Below, one piece after another: positions 53,307 to 62,655 of a DNA stretch of 64,000 bases. Each line of letters starts with the position of its first letter. Position 1 is the first letter of the stretch. Below the pieces are notes generated by a model that did not search any database, had not been told where the DNA came from, and was given only the letters and a program-made list of their open reading frames with translations. Both the position numbers and the translations under genes were made by a program. Source of the DNA: Corynebacterium suicordis DSM 45110 (lineage in GTDB: Bacteria; Actinomycetota; Actinomycetes; Mycobacteriales; Mycobacteriaceae); assembly GCF_015351405.1 (NCBI RefSeq), contig NZ_JADKMY010000002.1, forward strand, positions 62,001 to 126,000. The letters are read 5' to 3'.

Positions 53307-53978
53307 CTAGGGTTTCAGCGTGGGCATCGCGGGGTTAGAAACATTCCACCGCGCACCTTCGCGTTGCAGCACCACCCACGTTGCTTCAGCCTTTTCTGAC
53401 GCGCGATCTGCCGATCCCCAGAACACCACGCGGTCATCCGCAAAGTGCATCTCGATGCGTTCGGCATTCTTCACAGAGACGTACTCCAGATGCTCGCGAT
53501 TCTCCGGCTTGAGGGCCGCCACTGCCTTCGCGGCTGCAGCGATTGCGGCCGAATCATCCGCCTTCACATCCCGGAATTCCGCGGCTCCTTCGGGCTGCAC
53601 GCCGCGCAGGAAGGTCTTGCCCTGTGCATTCACCGCCAAGGGATCACCCTTGTCCTTCAAGTAGCCCACGGCTTGGTGCTCGGTAATGCTCACCGTCACG
53701 GTGTTGGGCCAGGAGCGGGACACTGTTGCTTTCTCCACCCACGGCTGCACGGCCACGCTCTGCGCGGCCGTGGCTGAATCCACCCGGAACATGTTTTCCC
53801 CCGCAGGAATGCCCGTGGCGGTCTTCACCTGCTCGGTATCGGCGTGCACCGCGCCCTCGACCTCGATGTTTTTCACCGTGAGCAGCGGGAAGAAATAGGC
53901 ACACACGGCGAGGATCGCCACGAGGAGGACAACCAGCGCCACTGCCAGCGGGATGCGCCTGCGGTTTTTCTTCTTCAC
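53307..53978 (-). CDS. ftsQ: FtsQ/DivIB cell-division protein
   Basis: FtsQ is a bitopic divisome protein linking early and late assembly. The basic cytoplasmic start (KKKNRRR) precedes one membrane helix (PLAVALVVLLVAILAVCAYFF, about 10-30). A POTRA domain follows, LLTVKNIEVEGAVHADTEQVKTATGI, then the beta domain with RSWPNTVTVSITEHQAVGYL. The 223 residues are normal. GTG 53978 shares its first base with the murC stop (TAGTG). Confidence 0.93.
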   Translation of the reverse strand: MKKKNRRRIPLAVALVVLLVAILAVCAYFFPLLTVKNIEVEGAVHADTEQVKTATGIPAGENMFRVDSATAAQSVAVQPWVEKATVSRSWPNTVTVSITEHQAVGYLKDKGDPLAVNAQGKTFLRGVQPEGAAEFRDVKADDSAAIAAAAKAVAALKPENREHLEYVSVKNAERIEMHFADDRVVFWGSADRASEKAEATWVVLQREGARWNVSNPAMPTLKP

Positions 53979-55510
53979 TACTGAGCTCCTGCTGTATCCG
54001 CACCAGCGCTGGAGTTACCCGGGTTTTCCCTCGCGGAATCGCGCTCAGTCAGGGCACGCATGATTTCATCTGCCAGCAGCGTGACGGTTCCGGCACCGAT
54101 GGTCAGCACCATATCGCCGTTCTCCGCCAGCTCAGCAACGGATTCCGGAACTTCGTTGAAGACCGGCTGGTAGGACCATTGGCTGCTCACGTGCTTGCCG
54201 ATGATCCGCGAGTCCACGCCTTCCACCGGCTCTTCGCGGGCACCGAAGATCTCCAGCAGGATCACCTGATCCGCCAGGGAGAGCGCTTCGCCGAACTCCC
54301 GGGCAAAGGTCATGGTGCGGGAAAACAGGTGTGGTTGGAACACGGCGATGACTCGCCCCTTGCCGGCGGCAGTCAAACGCTCGCGGGCGGCGGTGAGCAC
54401 GGCCGTGATCTCCGTAGGGTGATGGGCGTAATCGTCATACACCTGGACTCCATTGACATCCCCGTGGAACTCGAAGCGGCGTCGCACCCCATCAAAGTCC
54501 CCGATGCCCTCCGCGAGCTTGGCCACATTCGCACCCAACAATGCACCGCCCAGCAGCGCGGCGATGGCGTTCAGCACCATATGCACGCCGGGAATTCGCA
54601 CCAGCATTTCCACGGATTCGGAATCCCCACCTACTTCCGCAGCAACATCCGCATGCAAGCTCACGCTGGCATGGGTGCCTTGAGCGGTGATGCTCATCTT
54701 TTCCACCACTGCCCCGGCGGGGATCTCTGGGTGCGCGTCCGCTGCAGCGCGGGTGCCATAGCCCCAGACGGTCACGGGCTCTGCGCGGAAGTCCTGCGCC
54801 AAGGCCAGCTTGCCCAGCTCCACGGAACCGGGATCATCCAGGCACACCACCAGCGCGCCACCGGGCTCCACGAGCTGCGCGAAATCGGCGAAGACCTGAC
54901 GATACGCCTGCTCGGTGCCGAAGTAATCCAGGTGATCGGGCTCCACGTTGGTCACCACGGCAACGCGCGGCGAATAGGACAGGAAGGAGCCATCGGACTC
55001 ATCGGCCTCCGCGATGAAGATATCCCCCGTGCCGTGGTGAGCATTGGTGCCTGCGCGGTTGAGCTGGCCGCCAATCGCAAACGAAGGGTCCGTGCCCGCG
55101 GCCTGCAAAGCAGCCACGGCCATGGAGGTGGTGGAGGTCTTGCCGTGGGTTCCGGCCACCAGGAGCGAGCGACGATCCTGCATCAGCAGTGCCAGCACGT
55201 CAGAGCGACGGATCACTGGGATTCCTGCCTCGCGGGCGCCCTTCAGCTCTGGGTTGTCCTGCGGAATGGCAGCGAAGGACGTGACCACCACCGTGGGCTG
55301 TTCCCCGAGAAGCTGCAAGTTTTCCAACGCGTGCCCAATGGCCACCTCGGCACCCGCACTGCGCAGGGCCAGGATGCTTCGGGAATCCTTCATATCGGAG
55401 CCACTGACGTGATACCCACGGGAGAGCAAAATGCGGGCAATGCCGGACATTCCGGCACCGCCGATACCCACCATGTGCACGCGAGAGAGATCAACCGCTG
55501 GAGTGGTCAT
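53978..55510 (-). CDS. murC: UDP-N-acetylmuramate-L-alanine ligase
   Basis: MurC adds L-Ala to UDP-MurNAc with ATP. The 510 residues contain the UDP-binding Rossmann start [20 protein letters not shown], the P-loop [13 protein letters not shown] (about 118-130), and the ligase signature EADESDGSF and [12 protein letters not shown]. The C-terminal third carries [11 protein letters not shown]. It lies between murG (24-nt gap) and ftsQ. Confidence 0.97.
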   Translation of the reverse strand: MTTPAVDLSRVHMVGIGGAGMSGIARILLSRGYHVSGSDMKDSRSILALRSAGAEVAIGHALENLQLLGEQPTVVVTSFAAIPQDNPELKGAREAGIPVIRRSDVLALLMQDRRSLLVAGTHGKTSTTSMAVAALQAAGTDPSFAIGGQLNRAGTNAHHGTGDIFIAEADESDGSFLSYSPRVAVVTNVEPDHLDYFGTEQAYRQVFADFAQLVEPGGALVVCLDDPGSVELGKLALAQDFRAEPVTVWGYGTRAAADAHPEIPAGAVVEKMSITAQGTHASVSLHADVAAEVGGDSESVEMLVRIPGVHMVLNAIAALLGGALLGANVAKLAEGIGDFDGVRRRFEFHGDVNGVQVYDDYAHHPTEITAVLTAARERLTAAGKGRVIAVFQPHLFSRTMTFAREFGEALSLADQVILLEIFGAREEPVEGVDSRIIGKHVSSQWSYQPVFNEVPESVAELAENGDMVLTIGAGTVTLLADEIMRALTERDSARENPGNSSAGADTAGAQ

Positions 55511-55534
55511 GTGTGAAGAAAACCTTTCGAAGAT

Positions 55535-56650
55535 TTAAGACTGCTGAGCTGCGTCAATGAGACGCTGCGCGATATTGCGCGCGGCATCGCGGTGGCCAGC
55601 CTGGGCAGCGGCTCGGGATGCCTCGGCGAGACGTTGTGGGTCACGCAAGATGGGTACAACTTCGCGCGCGATGCGCTGGGCGGAGAGTTCGGAATCTGGA
55701 ACGATTACACCGCCGCCAGCCTCCACGATGGGGCGAGCATTGAGCTCCTGCTCGCCGTTGCCATGCGGAAGTGGCACGTACACGGCGGGCAGACCCACGG
55801 CGGAGATCTCCGCGACGGTCATCGCGCCTGATCGGCACAGCACCATGTCTGCGGCTGCCAGCGCCAGATCCATGCGGTCGATGTATGGCACGGCCACGTA
55901 CGCGGGTCCGCCCTGGGCAGTGACCACGAAATCGTTCTTCTGCCCATAGGCATGCAGCACGCCCACCCGGCTATCGGCCAGGATCTGCTGTGCTTCGGCC
56001 ATCGCTGCGTTGATGGATTGCGCACCCTGGGAGCCACCGGTGACCAGGAGCACTGGGCTCTCCTGATCCAGCCCGAAGAATTCTCGAGCCTCGTTGCGCG
56101 TTGCGGCACGATCCAACTGCAGAACGGATTCTTTCACTGGGATGCCGACCACCTCGGCGTCGAGACCCGAACCGGCAACCGCGGCCAATCCCTGGCCACC
56201 TAGCCTCACGCCCAGCTTGTTGGCCACACCTGCGCGGGCGTTAGCCTCATGCACGAAAAAGGGAATGCCCAGGGACCTGGCGGCCAAGTAAGCCGGTGCG
56301 GAGACGTATCCGCCAAAGCCGATGAGCACATCGGCCTCTACCTCTCGGAGGATCCTCTTGGTCTCAGAGATTGCCTTGCGCAAGCGCAACGGCAGGGTCA
56401 GCGCGTCCTTGTTGGGCTTGCGCGGTACTGGGACGGGAGGAATCATCCGCAGATCGAAACCACGCGCCGGCACCAGCACATTCTCCAGACCGCGCGGAGT
56501 ACCCAATGCGGTGATGCGCGCCTCGGGGCGAAGCGAGCGCACTGCCTCAGCCACGGCCAAAGCTGGTTCGACATGACCTGCGGTGCCCCCGCCAGCAACC
56601 ACCACGGAAAGTTTTGCGGTCGAGGAATCGGGTTGTTGCGTGTCACTCAT
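55535..56650 (-). CDS. murG: UDP-GlcNAc undecaprenyl-PP-MurNAc-peptide GlcNAc transferase
   Basis: MurG completes lipid II on the inner face of the membrane. The 371-residue GT28 enzyme begins with the membrane-docking loop [20 protein letters not shown] (about 17-36). It has [32 protein letters not shown] (about 208-223) and a C-terminal [15 protein letters not shown] that binds UDP-GlcNAc. It is 6 nt after ftsW and followed by murC. Confidence 0.96.
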   Translation of the reverse strand: MSDTQQPDSSTAKLSVVVAGGGTAGHVEPALAVAEAVRSLRPEARITALGTPRGLENVLVPARGFDLRMIPPVPVPRKPNKDALTLPLRLRKAISETKRILREVEADVLIGFGGYVSAPAYLAARSLGIPFFVHEANARAGVANKLGVRLGGQGLAAVAGSGLDAEVVGIPVKESVLQLDRAATRNEAREFFGLDQESPVLLVTGGSQGAQSINAAMAEAQQILADSRVGVLHAYGQKNDFVVTAQGGPAYVAVPYIDRMDLALAAADMVLCRSGAMTVAEISAVGLPAVYVPLPHGNGEQELNARPIVEAGGGVIVPDSELSAQRIAREVVPILRDPQRLAEASRAAAQAGHRDAARNIAQRLIDAAQQS

Positions 56651-56656
56651 GTGGGC

Positions 56657-58399
56657 TTAACGCCTCCTGGAGTCTGGGCGGTTAGTTCTGCGCTGTACTG
56701 GGCTCTTTGCCTGCGGGTCCCGAGGAACGCGCCGGGAACGAGGTTCCTGGACGGGCGGCAATGAGCTGCGTCTGCGTCCATCGTAGTCACGCTGATAATC
56801 TTCCGCGCCGACTCGACGGCGAGACTCCGCCAGACGATCCCTCTCCCGGCGGGCATCCTGGCCCGCCCGACCCGCGCCTCCACGACGCTGGGTCACGGGC
56901 TCACCGTATTGCTGGGTGGTGGATCGTCGTTCTTCTCGACGCTCACTTCCCGCCACCACCGGTTGTGGCTCAGGCAGGAACAGAATTCTATCGATCCATG
57001 GCCGGCCTTCATGCTGCATGGCAGAGACCGTATTGGGCTCATGCCGGGCACAGTTGGCCAGCAATCCCAGGGAGAACAGGGTGATCACCGCGGAGGTGCC
57101 ACCGGCGGAGATCAGTGGCAGCTGGATACCCGTGACGGGCATGAATCCCACCACATAACCCATGTTGAGGAATGCCTGCACCATCACGCCCATGGTCAGC
57201 GAAGCCGCCAGCAAACGCATGAATGGATCCACGTGAGCAAGCGCGGTCTTGATGCCGAACCAGCCCAGCAGAGCGAAGAGCGTAACCACTGCCATCGCGC
57301 CCAGGAAACCCAGTTCCTCGCCCACCACGGCGAAGATGAAGTCATTGGTGGCTTCCGGCAGGTAGAACCATTTCGCTCGTGATTGGCCTAAGCCCAGGCC
57401 GAAGAAACCGCCGTCGGAAATGGAAAGGATGCCCTGATAGGACTGGAAGGCCGCGCCCTGGGTGGTGGAGTCAGAGAAATCGAGGAACATGGTGTCCAGC
57501 CAGGTGGTGATACGCGCTGAGCGGTACGCCGTGGTGAGAATGGCCAACAAGCCAACCGCTGCGACTGCGCCAACAACAACGAGGAAGATCTTTCCTCGAG
57601 CTCCAGCCAGAAACACCAGCGAGAGCAGGACGATACCCACGGACATCATCATGCCGAGGTCCTTCTGGAACAGAACCATGCCCAAGATCACGCAACCATA
57701 GAGCAAGAACTTCCCCAGCACGTCTAGGAGGCCGTTTGATTTCGGGAGGCGCTCGGCCACCACCGATGAACCCCACACGGCGAGGGCAAGTTTGGCGATC
57801 TCCGAGGGCTGCACACCGAATGCGCCCAGGCGAAGCCAAGACCGGGAGCCCAGCTCGTCGCCCGAACCCAATCCGGGCACAAGTACCGCTGCCAATAAGA
57901 ACAGGGCAACAAATAACAGCGCAGGCGCGTACTTGCGGATGGTCTGCGGCCGCATGCGAATAGCCACCCACATTCCAACCAGGCCGATTGCCACGAAGGT
58001 TGCCTGGCGGAAGAATTCAGTGAACACGCTGCCACCATTGGCGCGGGAATCCACCATGGAAGAGCTCAACACCATGGTCAAACCAAAGGCCGTGAGCAGC
58101 AGCGTGACCGAAAGAATGACCAGGTAGTTCACCAAAGGGCGAGCCAAAGTTCCGCTGACGCGTTCATGCACGGTCTTCCACGTGGAGGCAGGGCTCGCCC
58201 CAGAAGCGCGGACACCTGGAGATTGAGCGCTCTTGGTTCGCGGATCTTGTGAGCGTGAACTGGGAGACTTCACGCTGGCGGATCTGGCGCTGGATAGCGG
58301 CATGGATTCACGTTGAACTCGCGGGCTGCCCTTCCCTCGCGAGTTGGACAGCTCGCGGCCGTCCCCGCGGGAGTTGGCACCGGGGATTCTTGTGCTCAT
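56657..58399 (-). CDS. ftsW: FtsW septal peptidoglycan polymerase
   Basis: FtsW is a SEDS-family glycosyltransferase that polymerises lipid II at the septum. The 580 residues contain about ten membrane helices between 90 and 465, with RSWLRLGAFGVQPSEIAKLALAVW and FMPVTGIQLPLISAGGTSAV as SEDS signatures. An unusually long Ser/Arg-rich N-terminal tail (about 85 residues) and an Arg/Gln-rich C-terminal tail (about 110 residues) are both cytoplasmic and disordered. ATG 58399 overlaps the murD stop (ATGA). Confidence 0.95.
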   Translation of the reverse strand: MSTRIPGANSRGDGRELSNSRGKGSPRVQRESMPLSSARSASVKSPSSRSQDPRTKSAQSPGVRASGASPASTWKTVHERVSGTLARPLVNYLVILSVTLLLTAFGLTMVLSSSMVDSRANGGSVFTEFFRQATFVAIGLVGMWVAIRMRPQTIRKYAPALLFVALFLLAAVLVPGLGSGDELGSRSWLRLGAFGVQPSEIAKLALAVWGSSVVAERLPKSNGLLDVLGKFLLYGCVILGMVLFQKDLGMMMSVGIVLLSLVFLAGARGKIFLVVVGAVAAVGLLAILTTAYRSARITTWLDTMFLDFSDSTTQGAAFQSYQGILSISDGGFFGLGLGQSRAKWFYLPEATNDFIFAVVGEELGFLGAMAVVTLFALLGWFGIKTALAHVDPFMRLLAASLTMGVMVQAFLNMGYVVGFMPVTGIQLPLISAGGTSAVITLFSLGLLANCARHEPNTVSAMQHEGRPWIDRILFLPEPQPVVAGSERREERRSTTQQYGEPVTQRRGGAGRAGQDARRERDRLAESRRRVGAEDYQRDYDGRRRSSLPPVQEPRSRRVPRDPQAKSPVQRRTNRPDSRRR

Positions 58400-59913
58400 G
58401 ACTGGCTACCTTCCATGGCGTACTCCGCAAAGAGATCGCCCCGCTGACTCATACCCGTATACATATCAAGTGAAGCGGCGGCAGGAGCCAGAATGACACT
58501 ATCGCCCGGGCTCACCCGCTGTTTCGCGTTAGCAACCACTGCCTTCATTGCGGCCTCAGGATCGGTTTCTTCCACCACATCCACGGGCACATGGGGAGCT
58601 AGCTTTTCCAATGCTTCAGCGATGATTGCGCGGTCCACGCCCAGCACCACCACGGCCTTGAGCGCTTCGGCAACCTCCTGGATGAGTGGCTCGATGGCCG
58701 CTCCTTTGAGTTGACCGCCGGCGATCCACACCACGTTGGACTGGCCCTTGAGTGCGGCTGAGGCCGCGTGCGGGTTGGTGGCCTTGGAGTTATCGATCCA
58801 CTGCGCTCCCCCGGTGCTTGCCACCACTTGTCCGCGGTGGGCTTGGACACGGAAGTTTTCCAGGGCGGAGGCGATGCTCGCGGGCTTGACTCCCACGCTC
58901 CGGGCCATGGCCGCGGCTGCCGCAGCATCGGCCAAACCGGCGGGTCCGGGAGGGGAAATGCCCTCGGCGCTGGCCAAGACGACGTCCTGAACTGCCAACT
59001 CCACCACCTTGCCCCCGCGGATGCACACATCACCGCGGCTCACTCGGCCATCCAGCACACTTTGTGCAGGACCCAGTTCAACCGATTCCCCGCTGCTGAA
59101 CAGGCGAATGTCTTCACAAGGAATCTGCGTCGCGTCCGGCCACAGACGCGCGATGGTCTCCAGAACCTCAGGTTCGTTGGCCGGGATCACCGCGGTACGA
59201 GCGCGGAACACCTGTGCCTTGGCATCGGCATAGCTTGCATAATTTCCGTGCCAGTCCAAGTGATCTTCTGCCAGGTTGAGCACGCAGCCGGTATCGGGAC
59301 GGAAGCTCGGTGCCCAGTGCAGCTGGAAGCTGGACACTTCGGCCACCATGACATCCACGCGCTGCTCCCCGCGGTCTTCCGCGGTCAGGGCGATTCCCGG
59401 TGCGGTGCCGATATTGCCCACCGCAGCGGCAGCTTGGCCATCCGCAATGAGCATGGCGGTGAGCATCGCCGTGGTAGTGGTTTTTCCGTTCGTACCGGTG
59501 ATCGCCAGCCAGGTGCGCGCCGGTCCGAAAGTCTCCGCCTGATCAGCCAGCCACGCGGCTTCGATATCACCAATCACGGGGATTCCCGCGGCTTGAGCCT
59601 CTGTAAGGAGTGGAGAGTCCGGGCGCCAACCCGGAGAAGTGATCACCAGCTGAGGCGCGCTCTCCCCACCAATCAGCTCTCGAGCTTCCGCCACCTTGAG
59701 GTAAGTTTCCTTGGCGAATTCCGGCGAGTCCCGCACCGCTAGCTCGGCTTGCGTGACGTGATCATCGGCCACGATGATGTTCGCCGCACCCATCTGGCGC
59801 AGCATGGTCAGCACACCGCGCCCGGCCACACCGGCCCCAGCAACCAGCACGCCGCGTTCGCTCAGCATGAATTGCACGGCGTCCGCTGGTTCGAGTGTCT
59901 GTGTTGTGGTCAC
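58396..59913 (-). CDS. murD: UDP-N-acetylmuramoylalanine-D-glutamate ligase
   Basis: MurD adds D-Glu to UDP-MurNAc-L-Ala. The 505 residues hold LVAGAGVAGRGVLTML (N-terminal UDP-binding), LAITGTNGKTTTTAML (P-loop, about 138-153), EVSSFQLHWAP and LNLAEDHLDWHG. GTG 59913 follows AGTGAGGCCACA, a modest ribosome-binding site. It is 58 nt downstream of mraY; that gap carries one copy of TTTCGACGCCA (59947-59957). Confidence 0.96.
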   Translation of the reverse strand: MTTTQTLEPADAVQFMLSERGVLVAGAGVAGRGVLTMLRQMGAANIIVADDHVTQAELAVRDSPEFAKETYLKVAEARELIGGESAPQLVITSPGWRPDSPLLTEAQAAGIPVIGDIEAAWLADQAETFGPARTWLAITGTNGKTTTTAMLTAMLIADGQAAAAVGNIGTAPGIALTAEDRGEQRVDVMVAEVSSFQLHWAPSFRPDTGCVLNLAEDHLDWHGNYASYADAKAQVFRARTAVIPANEPEVLETIARLWPDATQIPCEDIRLFSSGESVELGPAQSVLDGRVSRGDVCIRGGKVVELAVQDVVLASAEGISPPGPAGLADAAAAAAMARSVGVKPASIASALENFRVQAHRGQVVASTGGAQWIDNSKATNPHAASAALKGQSNVVWIAGGQLKGAAIEPLIQEVAEALKAVVVLGVDRAIIAEALEKLAPHVPVDVVEETDPEAAMKAVVANAKQRVSPGDSVILAPAAASLDMYTGMSQRGDLFAEYAMEGSQS

Positions 59914-59971
59914 TGTGGCCTCACTTTGTTGAAGAGTATTTCTTTCTATTTCGACGCCATATCGGCCCCGG

Positions 59972-61072
59972 CTAGAAGCCTATTTCTGCGAGCCACTGCC
60001 CGTAGAACAGGGCGAATCCGGACATCGCCATGAGTGCGGCGATGAGCCAGAAGCGAACCACCACGGTGGTTTCCGCCCATCCGCCGTTTTCGAAGTGGTG
60101 GTGGATCGGTGCCATGCGGAAGACTCGCTTCCCCGTGGCCTTGAAGTAGCCCACCTGGATCACCACGCTGGCAGCTTCTGCCACGAAGATGACTCCGATA
60201 ATCACCATGAGAAGTTCGGTGTGGGTGGTGATGGACAACCCGGCCACGAGTCCACCGAGTGCCAAGGAACCGGTATCTCCCATGAAGATCTTCGCCGGAG
60301 CCGCGTTCCACCACAGGAAACCAAGGCATGCGCCCAGTGCCGCGGAGGCGAGCACTGCCAGATCCAGCGGGTCGCGCACGGAGTAGCAACCCACGGCTGC
60401 GCCCGAGGCGCAGGAGTTGCGGAACTGCCAGAACGTGATGAGCACGTACGCGCCCATGACGATTGCGGTGACACCTGCGGCCAGGCCATCCAGACCATCG
60501 GTGAGGTTCACGGCATTCGACCATGCGGAGATCAGCAGGTAGATGAACAGCATGAACAATGCGCCACCGATGATGGCGCCACCGATGGCGATATTGAACG
60601 TGGAAATATCGCGGATAAAGGAGAAGTAGGTGCTACCTGGGGTCAGGCCGCGCTCATCGGGGAACTGCAGGATCAGCACGCTGAACAGCACGGCGATGGC
60701 CAGCTGGCACAGCAGCTTGGCCTTCGCGTTGAGACCCAGGTTTCGGCCCATGACTAGCTTGATGTAGTCATCGGCAAAGCCCACTGCACCCAGGGAGAGG
60801 GTCAGTCCCAGCACCAACCAACCGGAAACGCCTGGCCCGACTCCCCTGGTGATATATCCCAGCAGAGCAGCCACCAGGTAGCCGATGGTCAAACCGGCCA
60901 GGATGGCGATGCCACCCATGGTTGGCGTGCCGCGCTTCTTCAGGTGGGACTGCGGCCCATCCTCGCGGATTTCCTGGCCCAGGCCTTCGGCGGTGAACCG
61001 GCGGATAAGCACGGGAGTGAAGAACACTGTGACCAGAAACGCGACTGCGCCTCCAATAAAGATCTGCATCAT
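59972..61072 (-). CDS. mraY: Phospho-MurNAc-pentapeptide transferase MraY
   Basis: MraY transfers phospho-MurNAc-pentapeptide to undecaprenyl phosphate, making lipid I. The 366-residue membrane enzyme has ten helices. Conserved motifs are [14 protein letters not shown] (about 99-112), with the double aspartate, [15 protein letters not shown] (about 188-202) and [12 protein letters not shown] (about 265-276), plus [15 protein letters not shown] near the end. It is 4 nt downstream of murF. Confidence 0.97.
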   Translation of the reverse strand: MMQIFIGGAVAFLVTVFFTPVLIRRFTAEGLGQEIREDGPQSHLKKRGTPTMGGIAILAGLTIGYLVAALLGYITRGVGPGVSGWLVLGLTLSLGAVGFADDYIKLVMGRNLGLNAKAKLLCQLAIAVLFSVLILQFPDERGLTPGSTYFSFIRDISTFNIAIGGAIIGGALFMLFIYLLISAWSNAVNLTDGLDGLAAGVTAIVMGAYVLITFWQFRNSCASGAAVGCYSVRDPLDLAVLASAALGACLGFLWWNAAPAKIFMGDTGSLALGGLVAGLSITTHTELLMVIIGVIFVAEAASVVIQVGYFKATGKRVFRMAPIHHHFENGGWAETTVVVRFWLIAALMAMSGFALFYGQWLAEIGF

Positions 61073-61076
61073 GGTC

Positions 61077-62651
61077 TTAGTTGTCTCCCTCGTTCACGTC
61101 TCCGGCACGGGGAGTGAGCAAGCCTTCGGCCACGCCCCACAGTCCATCACTATAAGAAGCCTTCACCAGGACCACGTCGTGGGGACGTAGATCCACATCC
61201 AGCATGTTCACGGCGGCATCGATATCATCCACCAGCTTGGTTTTCACACCCTGAGCCTTGGCTTCGTTGGCCAGCGCGCGCTGGTTGACTCCCCTGCCCA
61301 CGATGATCGCCCGATCAATCCGGCGTCCACCGAGGAAGCGGCCAAGCTCAGCATGTTCCTCAGAACCATCGTCGCCCAGCTCGCCCATCTGCCCAAGTAC
61401 TGCCCAGCTGGTGGCTTCGGGACGACCCGCGGCGGTGTACGCCAGGGCGTCGATCCCCGCACGCATGGATTCCGGGTTGGCGTTATAGGAGTCATTGATC
61501 ACGGTCACGCCATCCGGGCGGGTGCGCACATCCATGCGGTTGGCGCTGGCGGCCACATGGGAACAGAGCGCATTAGCAACCTTCTGCGGGTCGAGACCCA
61601 GCTCGATGCCCACCGCGGCAGCGGCCAAAGCGTTGGAAACCTGGTGCGCGCCGAAGACTCCCAGGCACACGTGGATGGAGCTGGTGTCCCGGATGCTGCC
61701 TGCCTCCGAGTGAACCGCAGCAGAGCCATCCGCAGACTGCCTGCTGGTGGGATAGTGCAGGTCGAACTCAGCGCGGGCAACCTCATCCAGAACAATATTG
61801 GTGGCGTAGTAATCCGCCCGTCCGGACTTCCCCATCGCCTCACTGGTGGAATATTTCACCACGCGGGCCTGGGTGCGAGATTCCATGGCGCTGACGATGT
61901 CATCGTCGGCGTTCAAGACGGCCAGCCCGGAGGCGGATAGTGCCTCCACCAGCTCGCCCTTGGCCTGCGCGATGGCCTCGCGGGAGCCGAATTCACCCAG
62001 GTGAGCCGTGCCCACGTTGAGCACCACGCCCACGGTGGGCGGAGTGACTTCCGCGAGGTGCCGGATGTGACCCACCCCGCGGGCGGACATCTCGGAGACC
62101 AGGAACTTGGTGTTCCATCCAGCTCGCAAGGCGGTGTACGGCAGGCCGATCTCATTGTTGAAGCTGCCCGGAGGCGCCACGGTCTCACCTGCGGTCTGCA
62201 ACACGGCACCCAGCAGATCCTTAGTTGAGGTCTTGCCCGCTGAGCCGGTAACTCCCACCACGGTCAAGTCTGATTCACTGACCAGCCGGTCGGTGTTGTG
62301 CCGCGCCAGCTTGTCCACGGCGGCCAACACGGCTGCACCGTGGCCTGCTGCGTCGTGCTCAAATGCAGAAGCATTCGCTACTTCATCAGCGGTCTTGGCT
62401 GGCGCGGCCAGGAGTGCAGGCAGTCCGATATCGCGTCCTACCAGCAGCAGCGCTGCACCATCGGCCTGCGCACCCTGGGCGAAGTCGTGCCCATCCACCT
62501 GCGCACCCGGCAACGCCATGAAGATCTGCCCGGGCGTGATCACTCGAGAATCGAATTCCACGGGTCCGGCGACCATCGCGTTCGGATCCACTCCATTAAT
62601 GAGCGTGCCGCCAGTGACGGTGGCGATATCCCCAATGCTGAGTTCAATCAT
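61077..62651 (-). CDS. murF: UDP-MurNAc-tripeptide-D-Ala-D-Ala ligase
   Basis: MurF adds D-Ala-D-Ala to complete the pentapeptide precursor. The 524 residues have the P-loop [17 protein letters not shown] (about 130-146), [35 protein letters not shown] and [18 protein letters not shown]. The start [15 protein letters not shown] is favoured because AGGAG lies about 9 nt upstream; the frame is open 22 codons further into murE. Confidence 0.96.
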   Translation of the reverse strand: MIELSIGDIATVTGGTLINGVDPNAMVAGPVEFDSRVITPGQIFMALPGAQVDGHDFAQGAQADGAALLLVGRDIGLPALLAAPAKTADEVANASAFEHDAAGHGAAVLAAVDKLARHNTDRLVSESDLTVVGVTGSAGKTSTKDLLGAVLQTAGETVAPPGSFNNEIGLPYTALRAGWNTKFLVSEMSARGVGHIRHLAEVTPPTVGVVLNVGTAHLGEFGSREAIAQAKGELVEALSASGLAVLNADDDIVSAMESRTQARVVKYSTSEAMGKSGRADYYATNIVLDEVARAEFDLHYPTSRQSADGSAAVHSEAGSIRDTSSIHVCLGVFGAHQVSNALAAAAVGIELGLDPQKVANALCSHVAASANRMDVRTRPDGVTVINDSYNANPESMRAGIDALAYTAAGRPEATSWAVLGQMGELGDDGSEEHAELGRFLGGRRIDRAIIVGRGVNQRALANEAKAQGVKTKLVDDIDAAVNMLDVDLRPHDVVLVKASYSDGLWGVAEGLLTPRAGDVNEGDN

Positions 62652-62655
62652 GTTT

